Assembly (NCBI GenBank): GCA_022419385.1
Contig: JAJUBI010000002.1
Span: 868,001 to 932,000, forward strand
Origin: Paraconiothyrium sp. Pb-2020
Lineage: Eukaryota; Ascomycota; Dothideomycetes; Pleosporales; Didymosphaeriaceae
DNA: 64,000 nucleotides
Direction: 5' to 3'
The notes under the pieces are model-generated. The model did no database searches. It had not been told where the DNA came from and was given only the letters and a program-made list of their open reading frames with translations. A program made the translations under genes and the position numbers. How positions within the stretch are numbered: the stretch's first letter is position 1; every line of letters begins with the position of its first letter. Positions 41,874 to 54,698 of this stretch are shown piece by piece.

Positions 41874-43399
41874 ATGGCTTCCCCAATACAGCCGACGAAA
41901 GAGCCTGCGCTTGCGACTACGAAACGTAAATTCGATACGCTGCTGGATCGGCTGCAAAATGCGAGCGCTTCGACCACCTCCCTGGCCAATACCCTCCGCG
42001 AATCCAACGGCTCCACGACTTCTCTCGATCAGCCATCCACACCCGCGTCGAAACGATACCGACTCTCAGACATTGGCATGAATACCTCACGGCAGGTGTC
42101 TGGCAGTGAACGGATACAGCAGCTGAAATCACAGCTATTGACGCCGCGCAAAGATGGCGTCGAGAAAGCCAGCACCCCAAGCCCAGGTGGACTCCGTGTA
42201 GTAGGACAGTCAACGACGCCTCGGAAACCCGCAAACTATCAGCCATACAGCCAGGAGCAATTTCTTGCACGACTAAAAAGTTTCGCGGACGTGAAGAAAT
42301 GGACCAACAAGCCCGATGCGCTTGGGGAGATCGAGTGGGCGAAGCGCGGCTGGTCATGCGACTCTTGGAATACCGTGGCGTGCAAAGGAGGCTGTGAGAA
42401 GAGGCTTGTGGTGAGATTACGACCCAAGAGAAAGGACAAGGATGGTAAGGAGCTTGACATGAGTGAGGATCTCACGGTCGAGGTCGATCCTGCATTGGTA
42501 GAGAAGTACCAGGAGTTCATCATAGATGCACATCACGAGGACTGTTTGTGGAAGAAGCGTGGTTGTCAAGGTATGCTCAAGATACACTTATCTTCAATCC
42601 AAAGCTAATCCTTCCAGACGACATCTATCACATACCAATACCGAACCGCGCACAAAGCACAGCCGATCTCCTCACTCGGTATCGATCGTTCGGGACCATC
42701 GTCAACGACCTTCCCCTATTAGAGAATCTCATATATCCAGACCCTCGGATAGAGGACATCCTCAAACGTGTACCTGCGTCCTTCTTCAACCCTCCTGGGT
42801 CTGACATATCCGAGAGTCCTCCTACCACCCCCACAGAGATAGTCTCGTTTCTATTGGCTATCTTTGGCTGGAGGGGCGTATCCGAGACGAAGATATCAAT
42901 GGCAGTATGCGGCCACTGCCACCAACGCGTCGGCCTGTGGCTCGTGAAGGATGATCGCCTCAAAGAGATGAGCAAGAAGCTCGACGTCCCCATCGAAACG
43001 CTGCGCCTCAACTTGGTCGAATCACATCGGGAGCATTGCCCTTGGAAGAACCCTGAAACCCAACACAACCCTACCGATGGCCCGATAGCGAACATGGCTG
43101 GTTGGCAGACTCAAGAGTTCATGCTGCTCGGTACAAGGAGGGAGAAGAGGAAGGAACAGGAGCACACGCATCAAAGGAACATCGAGAGTGTGGATCTAGG
43201 AAGCGAATTCACGTATCCGCGAGGTAGCACTGATAGCGATATTCGCGATCCGCTAAAGGAGGATAAGGATGAGGACTTGAATTCCAAGTGGAAGAAGCTC
43301 AAAGCGAAACTCAAGAGGACGGCCTCGAAGAAAAGCTTGAGGAGCACGAAGAGTGTCAAGAGCACAAAGAGCACAAAGAGCGTTGCTGAGAAGGAGTAG
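41874..43399 (+). CDS. C3HC zinc-finger protein (Rsm1/NIPA-like)
   Basis: Nuclear protein family linked to mRNA export (Schizosaccharomyces Rsm1) and nuclear-pore or cell-cycle roles (human ZC3HC1). Exons 41874-42570 and 42618-43399, joined across a 47-nt intron (GTATGC...TTCCAG), 492 residues. An in-frame Met at 41826 would add 16 residues. The zf-C3HC motif is GWSCDSWNTVACKGGC with DAHHEDCLWKKRGC. The second, Rsm1-like zinc domain is CGHCHQRVGLWL with ESHREHCPWK. The N-terminal ~125 residues are Ser/Thr-rich. The C-terminal ~60 residues are strongly basic, with an irregular STKSVKSTKSTKS repeat encoded by near-identical 12-nt units. Confidence 0.88.
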
Positions 43400-43606
43400 G
43401 ACGCATATGCCACCCAACGTGCCGCTTTGAGAAAGCGGAACCAGCAGTCCGCCGCAGTGATTACCTACCGTGTTTACGAGAAGGTGTACGGCAATGCAAT
43501 CGGCGACCTTAAAAGAGGTGTTACATGTAGATTAATAATCGATACCCAGGCTTATTCTACCACGCACCATCCACACATCTTCGTCTTTCCTCCCCATCCC
43601 CCCACC

Positions 43607-44952
43607 CTACTCATACTCATACAAACTCCTAATCTTCGTCCCATCCCCAGGTAGCTTACACCTCAACACCGCCCCAGGATACACCCTCCCATCCACCCCA
43701 TCATTCCAATCCGCCTGATACGGCAACTGATTAATATTCATATAGATATACCCATCCTGCCCTATACTCGCTCCATCCGGCCATATGATCCTCGGATCGC
43801 GCACAAACCCATGCGTCTGCCCGTCCCGCGGGTCGTAGTAGTAAATCGCGTTGTGCTCGGGCATAAGCTGGTAGACCAGGCCGTTGGAATCGCCTTCGAA
43901 GCCGTTTGCGTCGCCGCCGCGTTGGCCGTGGGAACTTACGTTTGCGTGGGCGTTGAGTTCGGCGAGGGGGTCGGTGTCTCTTGCGCGCAGGTTCCTTGTA
44001 GGGATCGAGTAGAGGGTGTGTTGGGAGAGCGGGGAGTAGTACATTGTTTGTCCGTCTGGGGAAAGCTGGATGCCGTCGAGGCCTTCTTGCTGCCAGGAGA
44101 CGGGCGCGCCGGATTGGCGGAGGTAGAAGGGGTGTCCTTGGTAGGAGGGGACGTCGTTTGAGCCGCGGAGGACGGAGGCGTCTTGGGTGAGGCGCCGCCA
44201 GGAGGAGCCGGTGCCGAGGTCGACCATGATGAAGCCCGGGCGCCCTTCGTTGGAGGAGTCGACGAGGTAGGCTACGCCGGCGCCGGAGGTGTCGGTCAAG
44301 TTGGGGTTGAAGTCGAAGCGCAGGTCGTTAAGGTAGCTATCTGGATAGTGCACGCTTGCTGGGAACGTGTACGTCTGGTAGATGGAGTTGTTTGCTAGGG
44401 AAATGGCGACGAGCTTCGGACCGCCCGGCTGAGCGTAGGGTATTGAGGGGTCGCCTTGCGCGTTGTGCACTGTAGGCCGGCCTGTGTCGATTGCCCAGAG
44501 GGTTTCTGGGCGCGTGGAAGTATTGGAGGTAATGTAGACTGCTTGGACGCTGATGAAGGCTGAGGCGTTGCCGGAGCCGAAAGGAATCCCATTCCAAGAG
44601 GTGTTCAGTTGGTCTGGAGGCAGATTGAGTTCAGCGGAGGGATACGGGGTCTCGGCTGTCTCATTGACTACAACGCCGAGAGTGTAGTTGTAGGATCCGC
44701 GGGTATAGGTCGTGAAGATGCGGCCGTCCGAGGCAACGGCAATTCCAATTGGCCATTGGTCGTAGTCTTGGTGATTGTTAGTCCACAGCTTGTTTGCAGT
44801 AAATGGAATTGCGTACAGTAGTGCACCTCTTCGATGGGCGGTCCGTATGTTCCATTATCCACCCTCAACCTTGTGCCACTGCTGTTTTGGAAAGTTACTT
44901 GGCTGGCTGCCAACGACGCAATTAGTAACGAGACTAGCATTCTGGCCACCAT
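43607..44952 (-). CDS. Secreted major royal jelly/yellow-family protein
   Basis: Extracellular beta-propeller protein; biochemical role in fungi unknown. Exons 44817-44952 and 43607-44766, joined across a 50-nt intron (GTACGC...CACCAAG), 431 residues. The start at 44952 gives a clear signal peptide (MVARMLVSLLIASLAASQ). The junction restores IEEVHYYYDQWPIGIAVASD, the family's first blade. Then come LNDLRFDFNPNL, AYLVDSSNEGRPGFIMVDLG with SWRRL, the GLDGIQLSPDGQTMYYSPL blade, and PDGASIGQDGYIYMNINQL. These match the MRJP (yellow) series in order. Several N-x-S/T sites are compatible with secretion. Confidence 0.87.
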
Positions 44953-45930
44953 TTTGCAACGAGTCCAATCAATGAATTCTTGTGAACCATGATGATTTAT
45001 CCACAAGGGCCCTTCAAATATAAGTGCGCTTGTTGACGTTCGTCATAGCATTTCTCAGGGTCTCGGGGATGGTTCCGGACATAATTACTCTCCTACATCA
45101 CTGTGTACGCGTACATGGTGGTACGGATCGGAACGCCAATGATGGTAATGGTGATGCGACCTGCAGGTGGAGGAATATCGCTAGCGTGTCCGAAAACGAT
45201 CGGCAACTGACGTCTTTGACCTGATGGATTAGGTTGACTCTTGAGGGGAACGTCGGCATTTTGCTGACGGGTCTATAGTGATAAGTCTCTCGTACTAAAG
45301 TGGAACTGGATTATAGGCTCGCTAGGTAGATAATCATGGGCGTTTCTGTGAGAGAATTGTATATCCAGGACAACTCACTCTAAGATGCGTGTGTGGAATT
45401 GTGATGTGATAGGGTACGGCCAACGTTCCCGTAAACGCAAGAATTTGTGGAACAACTTCGAAAAGTCACAACTGGGTGGGATTGGCACAGTATTTGAACA
45501 TAAACCATCCGATTAATCTCATCCTATTTACTCCGTCATTCGTGCCAATGCAATGCCATCGCGCGCAGATATATCATCTCGCAACAAACTCATGATGCAG
45601 TCCGCTATCCAACCACATCTGCAACCGAGAGGCTACTGATGGCTTCCGCCCGCTTCGCCCTCGATCGCTTGGTATACATGACTATGACACGCCCAAATAC
45701 CTCAATGAAAAATATACAACCTGAATGATAAATCTTCCAAACAGCTAGATGTCAAAGAAATCCATGGTGATCGGGAAATGAAACTCGTCAAGCATCGACG
45801 TGTCGATGCGCGGATCGGCAAAGGCAGGTTAAGGAAATAAGAAAATTTTTGGGTTCAAGATGCAGTCTGTAAAATCGAAATGTAAGTAAAAACCTTATGT
45901 GATACGCGGAACGCGGCATCGACAAAGGGT
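44953..45930. other. Intergenic, no supported gene
   Basis: About 980 bases holding the royal-jelly-type promoter and the PEPCK 3' flank. No coding signal. Confidence 0.6.
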
Positions 45931-48037
45931 TTAGTGTTTGGGGCAGCAGCATACGTGAGGACCGGCCTTGAGGACTTCGTTGGTGGCTTCGTCCTCGTAC
46001 TTCTTGAAGTTCTCCATGAAGAGCTTGCCAAGCTTCTCGACTTCGCCCTTGAAGTCGGCGGTGCCGTTCCATGACTTGGCAGGGTTGAGAAGCTCGTCGG
46101 GGACGTTGGGGCAGGTCTTGGGTACGGAGAGGCCGAAGGTCTCATAGGTCTCGTATTCGACCTTTGCGAGCTCGCCCGAGTGGATGGCGTCCAGGATGGC
46201 ACGAGTGTACTTGAGCGGGCAACGCTGGAACAATCGTTAGTTGAAAGAAGGAATCAGCGGGGATTTGTATCTTACCTTGCCGCCAGTGGTAGCTCCAGCG
46301 CCAACCCAGCCGGTGTTGAGCAACCAGGCGTTAGCGCTGTGCTCCTCAATCTTCTCCGCAAGCATCTTAGCATAGCGCATGGGATGCAGAGCCAAGAAAG
46401 GCTGAGCGAAGCAAGAGGAGAAGGTAGCCTGGGGTTCTGTTACGCCCTGCTCAGTACCAGCCATCTTGGAGGTGTAGCCAGAGATGAAGTGGTACATGGT
46501 CTGCTCCTTGCTGAGCTTGGAGATGGGTGGCAGTACACCGCGAGCATCGCAGGTAAGGAGAATGATGTTCTTCGGATGGTTGTTGGAGATGCAGGGAATC
46601 TTGGTGTTCTCGATGTACTCAATGGGGTATGCGCAGCGGGTATTCTCAGTCAAAGTGTCATCGTCGTAGTCGACCACACGCGACGTAGGGTCGAAGACGA
46701 CGTTCTCCAAGATAGCACCGAAGCGGATGGCACCGAAAATATCGGGTTCCTTCTCAGCAGAGAGGCCAATGGTCTTAGCATAGCAGCCACCCTCGATGTT
46801 GAAGACACCCTTGTCACTCCAGCAATGCTCATCATCACCGATAAGAGCGCGCTTGGGGTCGGCAGAGAGTGTGGTCTTTCCAGTACCGGACAGACCGAAG
46901 AAGACAGTGACGTCTCCGTCCTGGCCTTCGTTCGCTGACGAGTGCAGGGTGAGTACATTGTGTTTGACGGGCATCTCGAAGAAGAGCACGGTGAAGATGC
47001 CCTTCTTCATCTCACCCGCATACTCGGTACCGAGGATGACCATCTCCTTTTCGGCAAAGTTGATGGCAACGGAAGTCGATGAAGTCATGCCTGCGGTGAA
47101 TCTGTTCGCGGGGAAAGCGCCGGCATTGTAGATGACGTAGTCGGGGTGGAAGTGCTCGAGATCCTCCTTGGAGGGACGGATCAACATGTTGCGCATGAAA
47201 AGAGCATGATAGGCGCGGGCGCAGACAACGCGCACGCGTATCCGGTAGCGCTCGTCCCATCCTGCGAAACCGTCGACGACGTAGATGCGGTTCCTGGTGT
47301 TGAGGTAGTCGATGGCACGTTCGCGATTGATGCGCCAGACCTGGATCTCGATTAGCGACGGCCAACCAGAATGCCCACGTGAGGGATTACCCCAAGGGCG
47401 GAGTGTGCATGAGAGGCGATGCGGGGCAACGGGGCTTGCAGGAGGGCTTGCAGGGGTGCTCGGCAACACTCGACTACAGTCGGCTAGGGCACCGTCTGCA
47501 TTACGTCTGGCCACTTTCACGAGCAGCCGCAGCAGAACCGCCGGCGAGGAACGGAACGAAAAGGGCACCATCTTACATCGGTCGTCATGGGCTTGTTCAC
47601 GGGGCCCCACCAGACGTCTTTATTCGAAGACTCTTCGTCTACGATTCGCTTGTCCGAAGGCGAACGTCCGGTCTTGGCTCCCGAGTACGCAGAGAGCGCA
47701 CCGGTCGATGTGATGGCAGAGCCTGATTCGTACACGAGAGCATCTTCGTAGAGAGCTGCTACTGAGGGGTTGGCAACCTGACGAGGGATTAGTTGATGCA
47801 AGGGAGGAGTCGGAAGCAGCACCCGAACTTACAATGGCAACGCGGTCGTAGTCGATGTGTGCTCGGTCATGGAGCTCTTCCTCGATCTCAGTGTGTTCTT
47901 TGGAAGGCCTAAGTAGGTAGTCATGTTAGCTGACAGCCATGTCGAACATGATGGCGCATATGGCCAGGCAGTGACGGCAGGACTCACTGGACACCGGCCG
48001 GGTGCAGGCCCGTCTTGTTGACGCTTTGGGAAACCAT
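45931..48037 (-). CDS. pck1: Phosphoenolpyruvate carboxykinase (ATP)
   Basis: Converts oxaloacetate to phosphoenolpyruvate with ATP, the entry step of gluconeogenesis; cytosolic. Exons 47988-48037, 47833-47908, 47577-47777, 46276-47340 and 45931-46224, 561 residues. The third intron (47341-47576) is long for this window at 236 nt; using its CCAG acceptor rebuilds KPMTTD to VWRINRERAIDYLNTR. Signatures: the start MVSQSVNKTGLHP, YSGAKTGRSPSDKR, the P-loop FFGLSGTGKTTLSADP, GDDEHCW, GCYAKTIGLS, and the C-terminal KRCPLKYTRAILDAI. The protein ends HVCCCPKH, a short Cys-rich extension beyond the usual AGP-type end. Confidence 0.95.
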
Positions 48038-49593
48038 GGTGCGAGTAACGTGAGAGGAGAGGGACGAGGAGTGGTAGTTGGAACGCTGCTGTTTGGACAC
48101 CTGCTGACGGACAAAGTCTTGGGCCAAAGGGGCGGGGCTTGATGTGCGGATGAGGGGTTCGTGGTGCCCTTTATATTCCATCGTGACGACGCAGCCCAAG
48201 TTCCAATGTTTGAGGCCGGGGACTAGGCTGGTAGGCGGACGGCTGTGATTGGGCTGGAGGAGGGTGTAGTACGATTTAGCTGGCTTGTAGTTGCCGAGAA
48301 GGGTATCTGGCGGGAAGTTACGGGATCTCGGAGAAGTCAGGAGCGCGTGGGAGAGCGTCCGGCTAGTTATACCCAGCGCCTTTATGTTGGGGCAGTCGAT
48401 ACATGAAAGAGGCACCATGGCCGTGGCCGATCTGCGCTGCGAATGGGGTCACAACCATGTCATTGTCGTTGCGCCGCCTGCACATGATGGGCAGCGAACA
48501 CCGACCCAGGTACCTCGCGTGGCCACGCTGAGAAAAGCAGCGGCCCAGGGGTCTACCGCTCTACCGCTGCTGCTGCTGCGGGCGAGTGCTTGCGGCTAGG
48601 CTGCCCGGTGCGCTGCTGGGGGCGGGTCTGGCTGGCGATTGCTGTGTCGCGGTCGTGTGGGGAAGGGCCGTCGTGGTGAATGACGTCGCGCCGGAAGCAG
48701 CACGCACGCACACGCCAACCCCACACAAACTACCAATACTGCATCGGCCACACAGAAGCGCAGCATTTGGAATCGCGAGAGACCGTGACCGCGTCCAAAC
48801 AGCCCCAGCGCGCAGCAACGCAGCCGCTCGCTGGCTATACACGGCAGGCGCGTACCGGCTGCCCTCCCGAGCTGCACCACGTTGCCGACGCTGGCACCCG
48901 AGCGACAACCGGATACAACGTGAGGCGGTGCAGCGAGCATACGTGCCCAAGACGTTCCGGTTCCTCTTCGCGGCTGCCAAGCACCACCCCTGCCCTCCCA
49001 CCGAACCCCATCTCGATCCAGACACTCCACGATGCTGAACGCCTCGGGCAGGCGGAGTGGCCACCATCTGAGACGCTGCCAGAGCCGAGCGAGGCCGCCC
49101 TGTTGATTGACCTCGGGACCTCCACGTTACACGGCCAACTCCCGTCTCGGAGGAGCGTCAGTTATTTGATATAGTTCCCTGACGTTGGGGATCATGCTAT
49201 TAATTCGCGCCGTGGCACGCAACGTGCATGTGTCAAACATGGAGTCGGGAAACGCCCAGCCGAGCGTTTGCACAAGTTAATTGCTCACTGCGGCATTAGA
49301 AGCTTAGCAGCCACTACAGCTCCACATCGTGCACAAGCGTGACCACTGACTACACCATCGACATGATTGGGAAGAAGTCTCTTCCAAACGCGTGCTCCAG
49401 TCGCAAAAAGACGCGCTCCAAAACTACCTATGCTCCACAGACTAAAAATTACCTAAGCCGTCCTGTGGGGAACATGGCACATGTCGAGTTGGAGCCTCTT
49501 CAGCTCGGGTGGATTCGCACCGGCCGGCCGCGGACTTTCTTCGACTAACAAAATTGACACACGATATGGTGCCATACTACCGAATTCCTTTGT
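48038..49593. other. Intergenic, GC-rich, no supported gene
   Basis: About 1.56 kb between the pck1 5' end and the ABC transporter 3' end. At 48560-49140 long frames overlap in nearly every reading frame. That reflects high GC with few stop codons, not coding; none has a recognisable product. Confidence 0.6.
48170..48175 (-). promoter_or_regulatory. TATA-like element of the PEPCK promoter
   Basis: TATAAA on the minus strand ~133 nt upstream of the pck1 start codon. A CCAAT element lies further upstream at 48248-48252. Suggestive position, not tested. Confidence 0.35.
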
Positions 49594-52500
49594 CTACGCT
49601 GTGTCCCCCCTCCGTCTTCTAGTCGCCTCTTTCTTGTCCTTTCGCGCCTTTGGGCTGAACAATGACTTGATCTTGCGTCCACCGCCCAAGTAGAGCCATG
49701 TACCTAGAAACACCACTGCAAAGTTGAACAAGATGAAGATCCACATGATGCCAAAATCACGCCTATGTCACAGTCAGCCACAATCCAAAAAGCTTTACGT
49801 CGGAACCACTTACCATATGTTCTTCTCATAGACGTTGAAAGAAGCTGCGAAGGCGTCACCCGTTGCGTACTGACAGTAGCCGCAGTTCCCATCTGGCTGG
49901 GTCTGCACATATCCGCCGCCTTGCTGCGCAAACCCACCAGCGTACGTTTGACAGTCCTGGCCCGGTGGGGGCGGGAACATGGCCAACTCGTTAGTGTCGC
50001 ATACAATGGCCTGGCCTCGCACGAGCAAGGCCAAGAAGCCTTCGAGGAGGTAGTGGAACGGCGTCAACCAGTACATCCAGCTCTGCCAGAAGGTTGGCAA
50101 TCCAACATACGGGACGACAACGCCGCAGAATCCAGCTATGAACGTAAAGAATAGCGGTACCAACAGCGACGCTAGGAGCTCGTTCGGTGCGAACGCCGCT
50201 ATGGCCTGACCAAAGCCTAGGTAGTATACCTCGAACACCATGATGAAGAGCCAGACACTGACAGACGTGTACGTATCGCGCGGGAACCAAGTCGTCCAAT
50301 ACCAGCAGCACCAGTAAATCGTGCCGGCCACCACTCGGTAAGGAAGCTCGCTGAGGATGGCCCCCCAAACGAACGCCGTCCACGAGTAGATCTTTGCGTT
50401 GCCCTCGCGGGAAGAGTAGATCCCTCGCAGCCGTATGAAGCGAGGCTGTAGCTGCTGGATGAGTGGTGGTGAGATTGTTAGCGTGATGAAAGTCGAGAAG
50501 AGGCGCGATTGCATATCGATTTGGCTGTTTCCAAGGTGCCAGAAGGTGAAGCCGTTGAAAAGACCAGTAATGATGTGCAGCATAGTCATCCCGACAACAT
50601 AAGGCGGATCTCGCCACATCTGGACAAAGTTGCGGTGGATCACGGTGACGAGCTGAGTCACCAAAGGCATGGCGTACTGCCTGTCATCACGCGCTTCCTC
50701 TTTTGCGGCGTCTCGACGGTTTGAGATGATCTCCTGAATCTCCTGAGTGAGCTTCTCATTTTCCGCGGATGATGCCCAGACATCACCCCAGTCTTTGCCC
50801 TTGTAGTTGGGGTCGCCAGCACCAATGACTTCAAGCATGTACTCTGCTGGGTTCTCTTTTGTCGAACACTTCTTGGCTCCATTCCGTTCGAGATAGTCAA
50901 GCAGCGTGCGGCTATCGTGGCCAAGTTCGCCGAAGTACACTGTTCTCCCACCAGATTTGAGTAGGAGCAATTGATCAAAATGCTCGAACAAGACTGAAGA
51001 CGGCTGATGGATCGTACACAGGATCGCTTGCCCAGCGTCGGCCAGCTTCCGCAAAAATCGCACAATGTTGAAAGCAGCGCCCGAATCTAAACCAGACGTC
51101 GGCTCGTCCAAGAACATCAACAGCTCAGGCTTGCTAGCGAGTTCAACTCCTATAGTGACACGCTTGCGCTGCTCTTGGTTCAGCCCGGATCCAGGCGCGC
51201 CGATAGCAGCTCCGGCGATGTCTTGCATCTCGAGCAGATCAATCATCTTCTCCACGTAATCGTACTTCTCTTGCAACGGCACTTCCTTGGGTTGTCGCAA
51301 TTTGGCCGAAAACCTGAGCGCTTCACGAACTGTGGTTGTCGACTCGTGTACCTGAATATGTTAGCATACGCATTTGATCTTGTGCGCGAATGCGAAGCAC
51401 GTACATCCATCTGCTCCGCGAAACCAGTAGACCGTTGAAACGATGCCGGAAGCGGCCGGCCGTCGACCAAGAAGTCGCCGTGTACGACTCCGAAGTTGAT
51501 TCGCTGGGCTAGAGTGTTGAGTAATGTAGTCTTGCCTGCGCCTGATGCACCCATGAGGGCAGTCAATTTTCCGGGTTTCACATAGCCTTGAACATCCTGG
51601 AGCAGCGTTCGCTCGTTCTTTTCGTAAGGGATGGTATAGGTAACGTTCTGCCATGTGACTAAACGCATCAAGTCAGTCTCCTTGTACAGTAGATAAGTAC
51701 GTAGAGATTTCACTTACAGACGGTCTCGTTCTTAGCGACGCCCTCAACAGAGTCGTTGGTGCCACTCTTCTCTCCCTCGGTGCCCACAGCTTCGGATTTG
51801 CCATTCTCAATGTCTCCCGGCTGAGCCTTGACCTCCATAGCCTTCTCGACCGTCTTCGGAACTTGGCCTCGCTTGTAGATTGTTACGGCGCCGCCCCCTT
51901 TGTTCGGTTTCTGTAGTTCCATGCCTATGGCCGTGAGGGCAACGAAAAAGAGGAAGAAGGCGCAAATGAATCCGAAGTTTCCTGTCATGCATTAGTACGA
52001 GAAACTGGGTAGCATTGCTATATACGCACGCCAGAGATGACTTCTCGAGTACTGGTAAGCGACGTAAATGTAGTTGGCGCCGTTGACCGTCAGAGAGCCT
52101 GGAGTACGTCCCTGAATCGCGCAGGACTGGTATTGACTCTCCGCACCCGGTATCTGAGGTACTATATATGGAGGTACACATTCCACCTCAAGGTTGTAGT
52201 ACTCATTAGCCAGAAGTGCTTCAAAGCCATATTGAACAGGGTTGACCCAGCGTATCCACGAGAACCACGGATGCATCTTGCTCGGGGGGATCAAGTATCC
52301 AGTGTAGACCACGAGAGCCTGGATCGCCACACCTGTGATTCTTGTCGCAACGTCAAGCGAGCCCACCAGAGACCCTATAGCTCGGAAGAACGAGTACATC
52401 GTCATGGTGATGATCCATAGGAATAGCAATGAGATGAAGAATTGGGAAGCGGTGCGTTGTAAATTCGCCATAAAATATACGACGATATCAAAGATAAACA

Positions 52501-54698
52501 CCTGGACCAGTACCTGCGGAATGTCGATCAATGTCTGGGCAATAGCGTATGCGGCTGGCCGGTAGAACGAAAAGCTTTTGTGTTTGAGGAGGACTGGTCG
52601 TGATTCGAACGCGGCAGTAAGCTCGGCAAGCGCGAGGAGGGCGTTCAAGAGTAACATGTAAAACAGGACACCGCCGCGAGGAAACACTCCAGCTGCGGTT
52701 TTGGGCAAGTCGTAGAACAGTGAACCGATGATGAGGGCTTGGAAGAGCACACCGCCCCACTTGCCAAATAGTGATTGCGGATCACCAAGCATGACCTTGG
52801 CTTGACGGGATGTACATGCGATGACCTGCTTATGGAATGGCAACGTAAAATTCTTCTTTTGTGTTGCCTTTGACATTGCCGCATGTCGCTCTTCCGTCAA
52901 GCGCTTTGTTTCTCTCTCGAACTCTTCGATCTCGGCGAGATTGTTCTGATGCTGCTGGCTCTCTGCAAACAGTTTTGCGAACTGAGCTCCTGACCTTGGG
53001 ATGCGATCTTCCCAGCCTTCCTTGACGTGTCGTTCGTTGTCGTCTGTAACCGATGTAATGAAGTCTGCCGAAGTCCAACGGTCCGGTTGTACGAACCCAA
53101 GGCCTTTGAAGTATCTCACTGCGTTATCTGCGGGGCCAAAGTAACAGCAGTGTCCTTCATGAATGAGCAGCACCTTGTCAAATAGGCCGTACAGTGATTC
53201 GCCAGCCTGATACAAAGCGACTGCAGTCGATATATGGACCATATTCGTGAGCGATCGTAAACTTGATGCATATTCTAGCGCAGTGCTGGCATCCAATCCA
53301 CGCGTAGAGTTATCCCAGGCTTGTACGGACGCCTAAAAACTGCATCAGTATATCTCTAGACGGTGAAGGTCCGGCCTCGCCTCCATGACAAGCGCATGAG
53401 CACTAGCCGATGCGTCGTGTGAACCCGGATAATATACGTACCTTGGTAATCATAGCCTCAGCTATGCTGACCCGCTTCTTCTCTCCTCCAGATACACCTC
53501 GTATCAGCTCGTTACCAACCTTGGTATCCATTGTGTGCTCGATCCAGAATAGCTTCGATACAACCCGTAGAAACTCATTTACATAATCTTTCCTTGATTC
53601 ACCGTCTTTACGTGATGCCTTTCCAGGCGTCTTCGTCTTCAGCGCGAACCTGAGGGTATCTTTGACTTTAAGCGTTGCGTAATGCAGGTCATCCTCGGGA
53701 TTGTACAGGACTTCGCTGCGGTATTTCTTCCTCATTTCTTCTGCATCGGTTCCACCATACGTGACATCGCCAGTGATCTCCTCATATCCAAATCTTTGAT
53801 TTCCCAATATCTTTAAAAAGGTAGAACAACCAGCGCCCGGTCGTCCTAGCACCAGGAGCATTTCTCCAGGCTTGACGCAACCCGAGAAGTCGTCAATGAT
53901 GGTGCGCACAGGAGGCTTCCCTGCGGCTTTCCTAGGCCCTCGGGTAGCAAGATTCTTCAGGAAGCGAGGAAGGCCAAGAAAGATGTCGCCGACAGATGGT
54001 TGTAGCGCAGCGCCAACGCCCATTCCTTTTACCGTCAAGTTCTTGAAGACCACACCGACATGTCTGGTCTTTTCTTCCTCTGATGACTCTTGTCGTGTGC
54101 GACCGAACATACGTGACATGAGTTTATTTATTTCTTCCTGCTCATCATCGCTGCTCGATGCTGTCCCATCAGTGCCGGAGCGCCGGAGCGTATTCGTTCT
54201 GCGTTTTGATAGCGTGCGGAAGAGGTCATCCTCGGTCATCTGTTTCGAACCCTTGCCTTGTAGACGCGGTCTTTGCGGAGTCGAAGATGGTGTCTTCACG
54301 GCGACGAATCCGTGCTCCTCCTCCGATGAGGACGACACAGACGCCAAGCTAAGTGATTCGACGGACTCGCGGCGGGGTTCTTCAACATCTTTGTTTCTTG
54401 CATCCTCCGGGGTCGCCTTATCGTCAGAGGATGGAACGGCGGTGTTCAAACTTGAAGACGAGAGGTGGCTTGGACTCCTTGGAACATTCCCAGCTGGGAT
54501 GCTTCCTACAACTCCCGAATAATTAAGAAATGTACCACCCGGGCGCGTGAGGGGAGTATCTTGGGCGCTCGCTGTCGGGTTCGGACGCGCATTCTCGTTT
54601 CCTTGAGAACCTATGTAAGACTGTGCGCGATCAGGATTTGCAGGCGTGTCTATCCACCCGCCAGGAAGTTCGTCCGTATGCGGTGTTGGCTGCTCCAT
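49594..54698 (-). CDS. PDR-type ABC transporter (ABC-G full transporter)
   Basis: Plasma-membrane drug/toxin efflux pump family, architecture (NBD-TMD)2. Exons 53442-54698, 52030-53332, 51718-51981, 51405-51658, 49814-51351 and 49594-49762; introns of 109, 48, 59, 53 and 51 nt; 1594 residues. The N-terminal ~210 residues are a long Ser/Asp-rich extension. NBD1 has the degenerate Walker A LGRPGAGCSTFLK (Cys for Lys), signature VSGGEKKRVS and Walker B WDNSTRGLDAS. NBD2 has the canonical Walker A GASGAGKTTLLN, a degenerate signature LNQEQRKRVTIG and FLDEPTSGLDS. This asymmetry is the PDR hallmark. Each TMD has about six segments, and the extracellular Cys-rich loop before the last one is present (GNCGYCQYATGD). 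The last exon supplies the final membrane helix and a basic tail. No pathway neighbour identifies the cargo. Confidence 0.95.

Noticed and set aside
48560..49140. Long overlapping open frames in nearly all six frames upstream of pck1
   Set aside because: GC-rich DNA with few stops; no domain, splice pattern or consistent frame. Treated as non-coding.
53872..54522. 216-codon frame antisense to the ABC transporter N-terminus
   Set aside because: Mirrors the Ser/Asp-rich coding strand; low complexity and no independent support.
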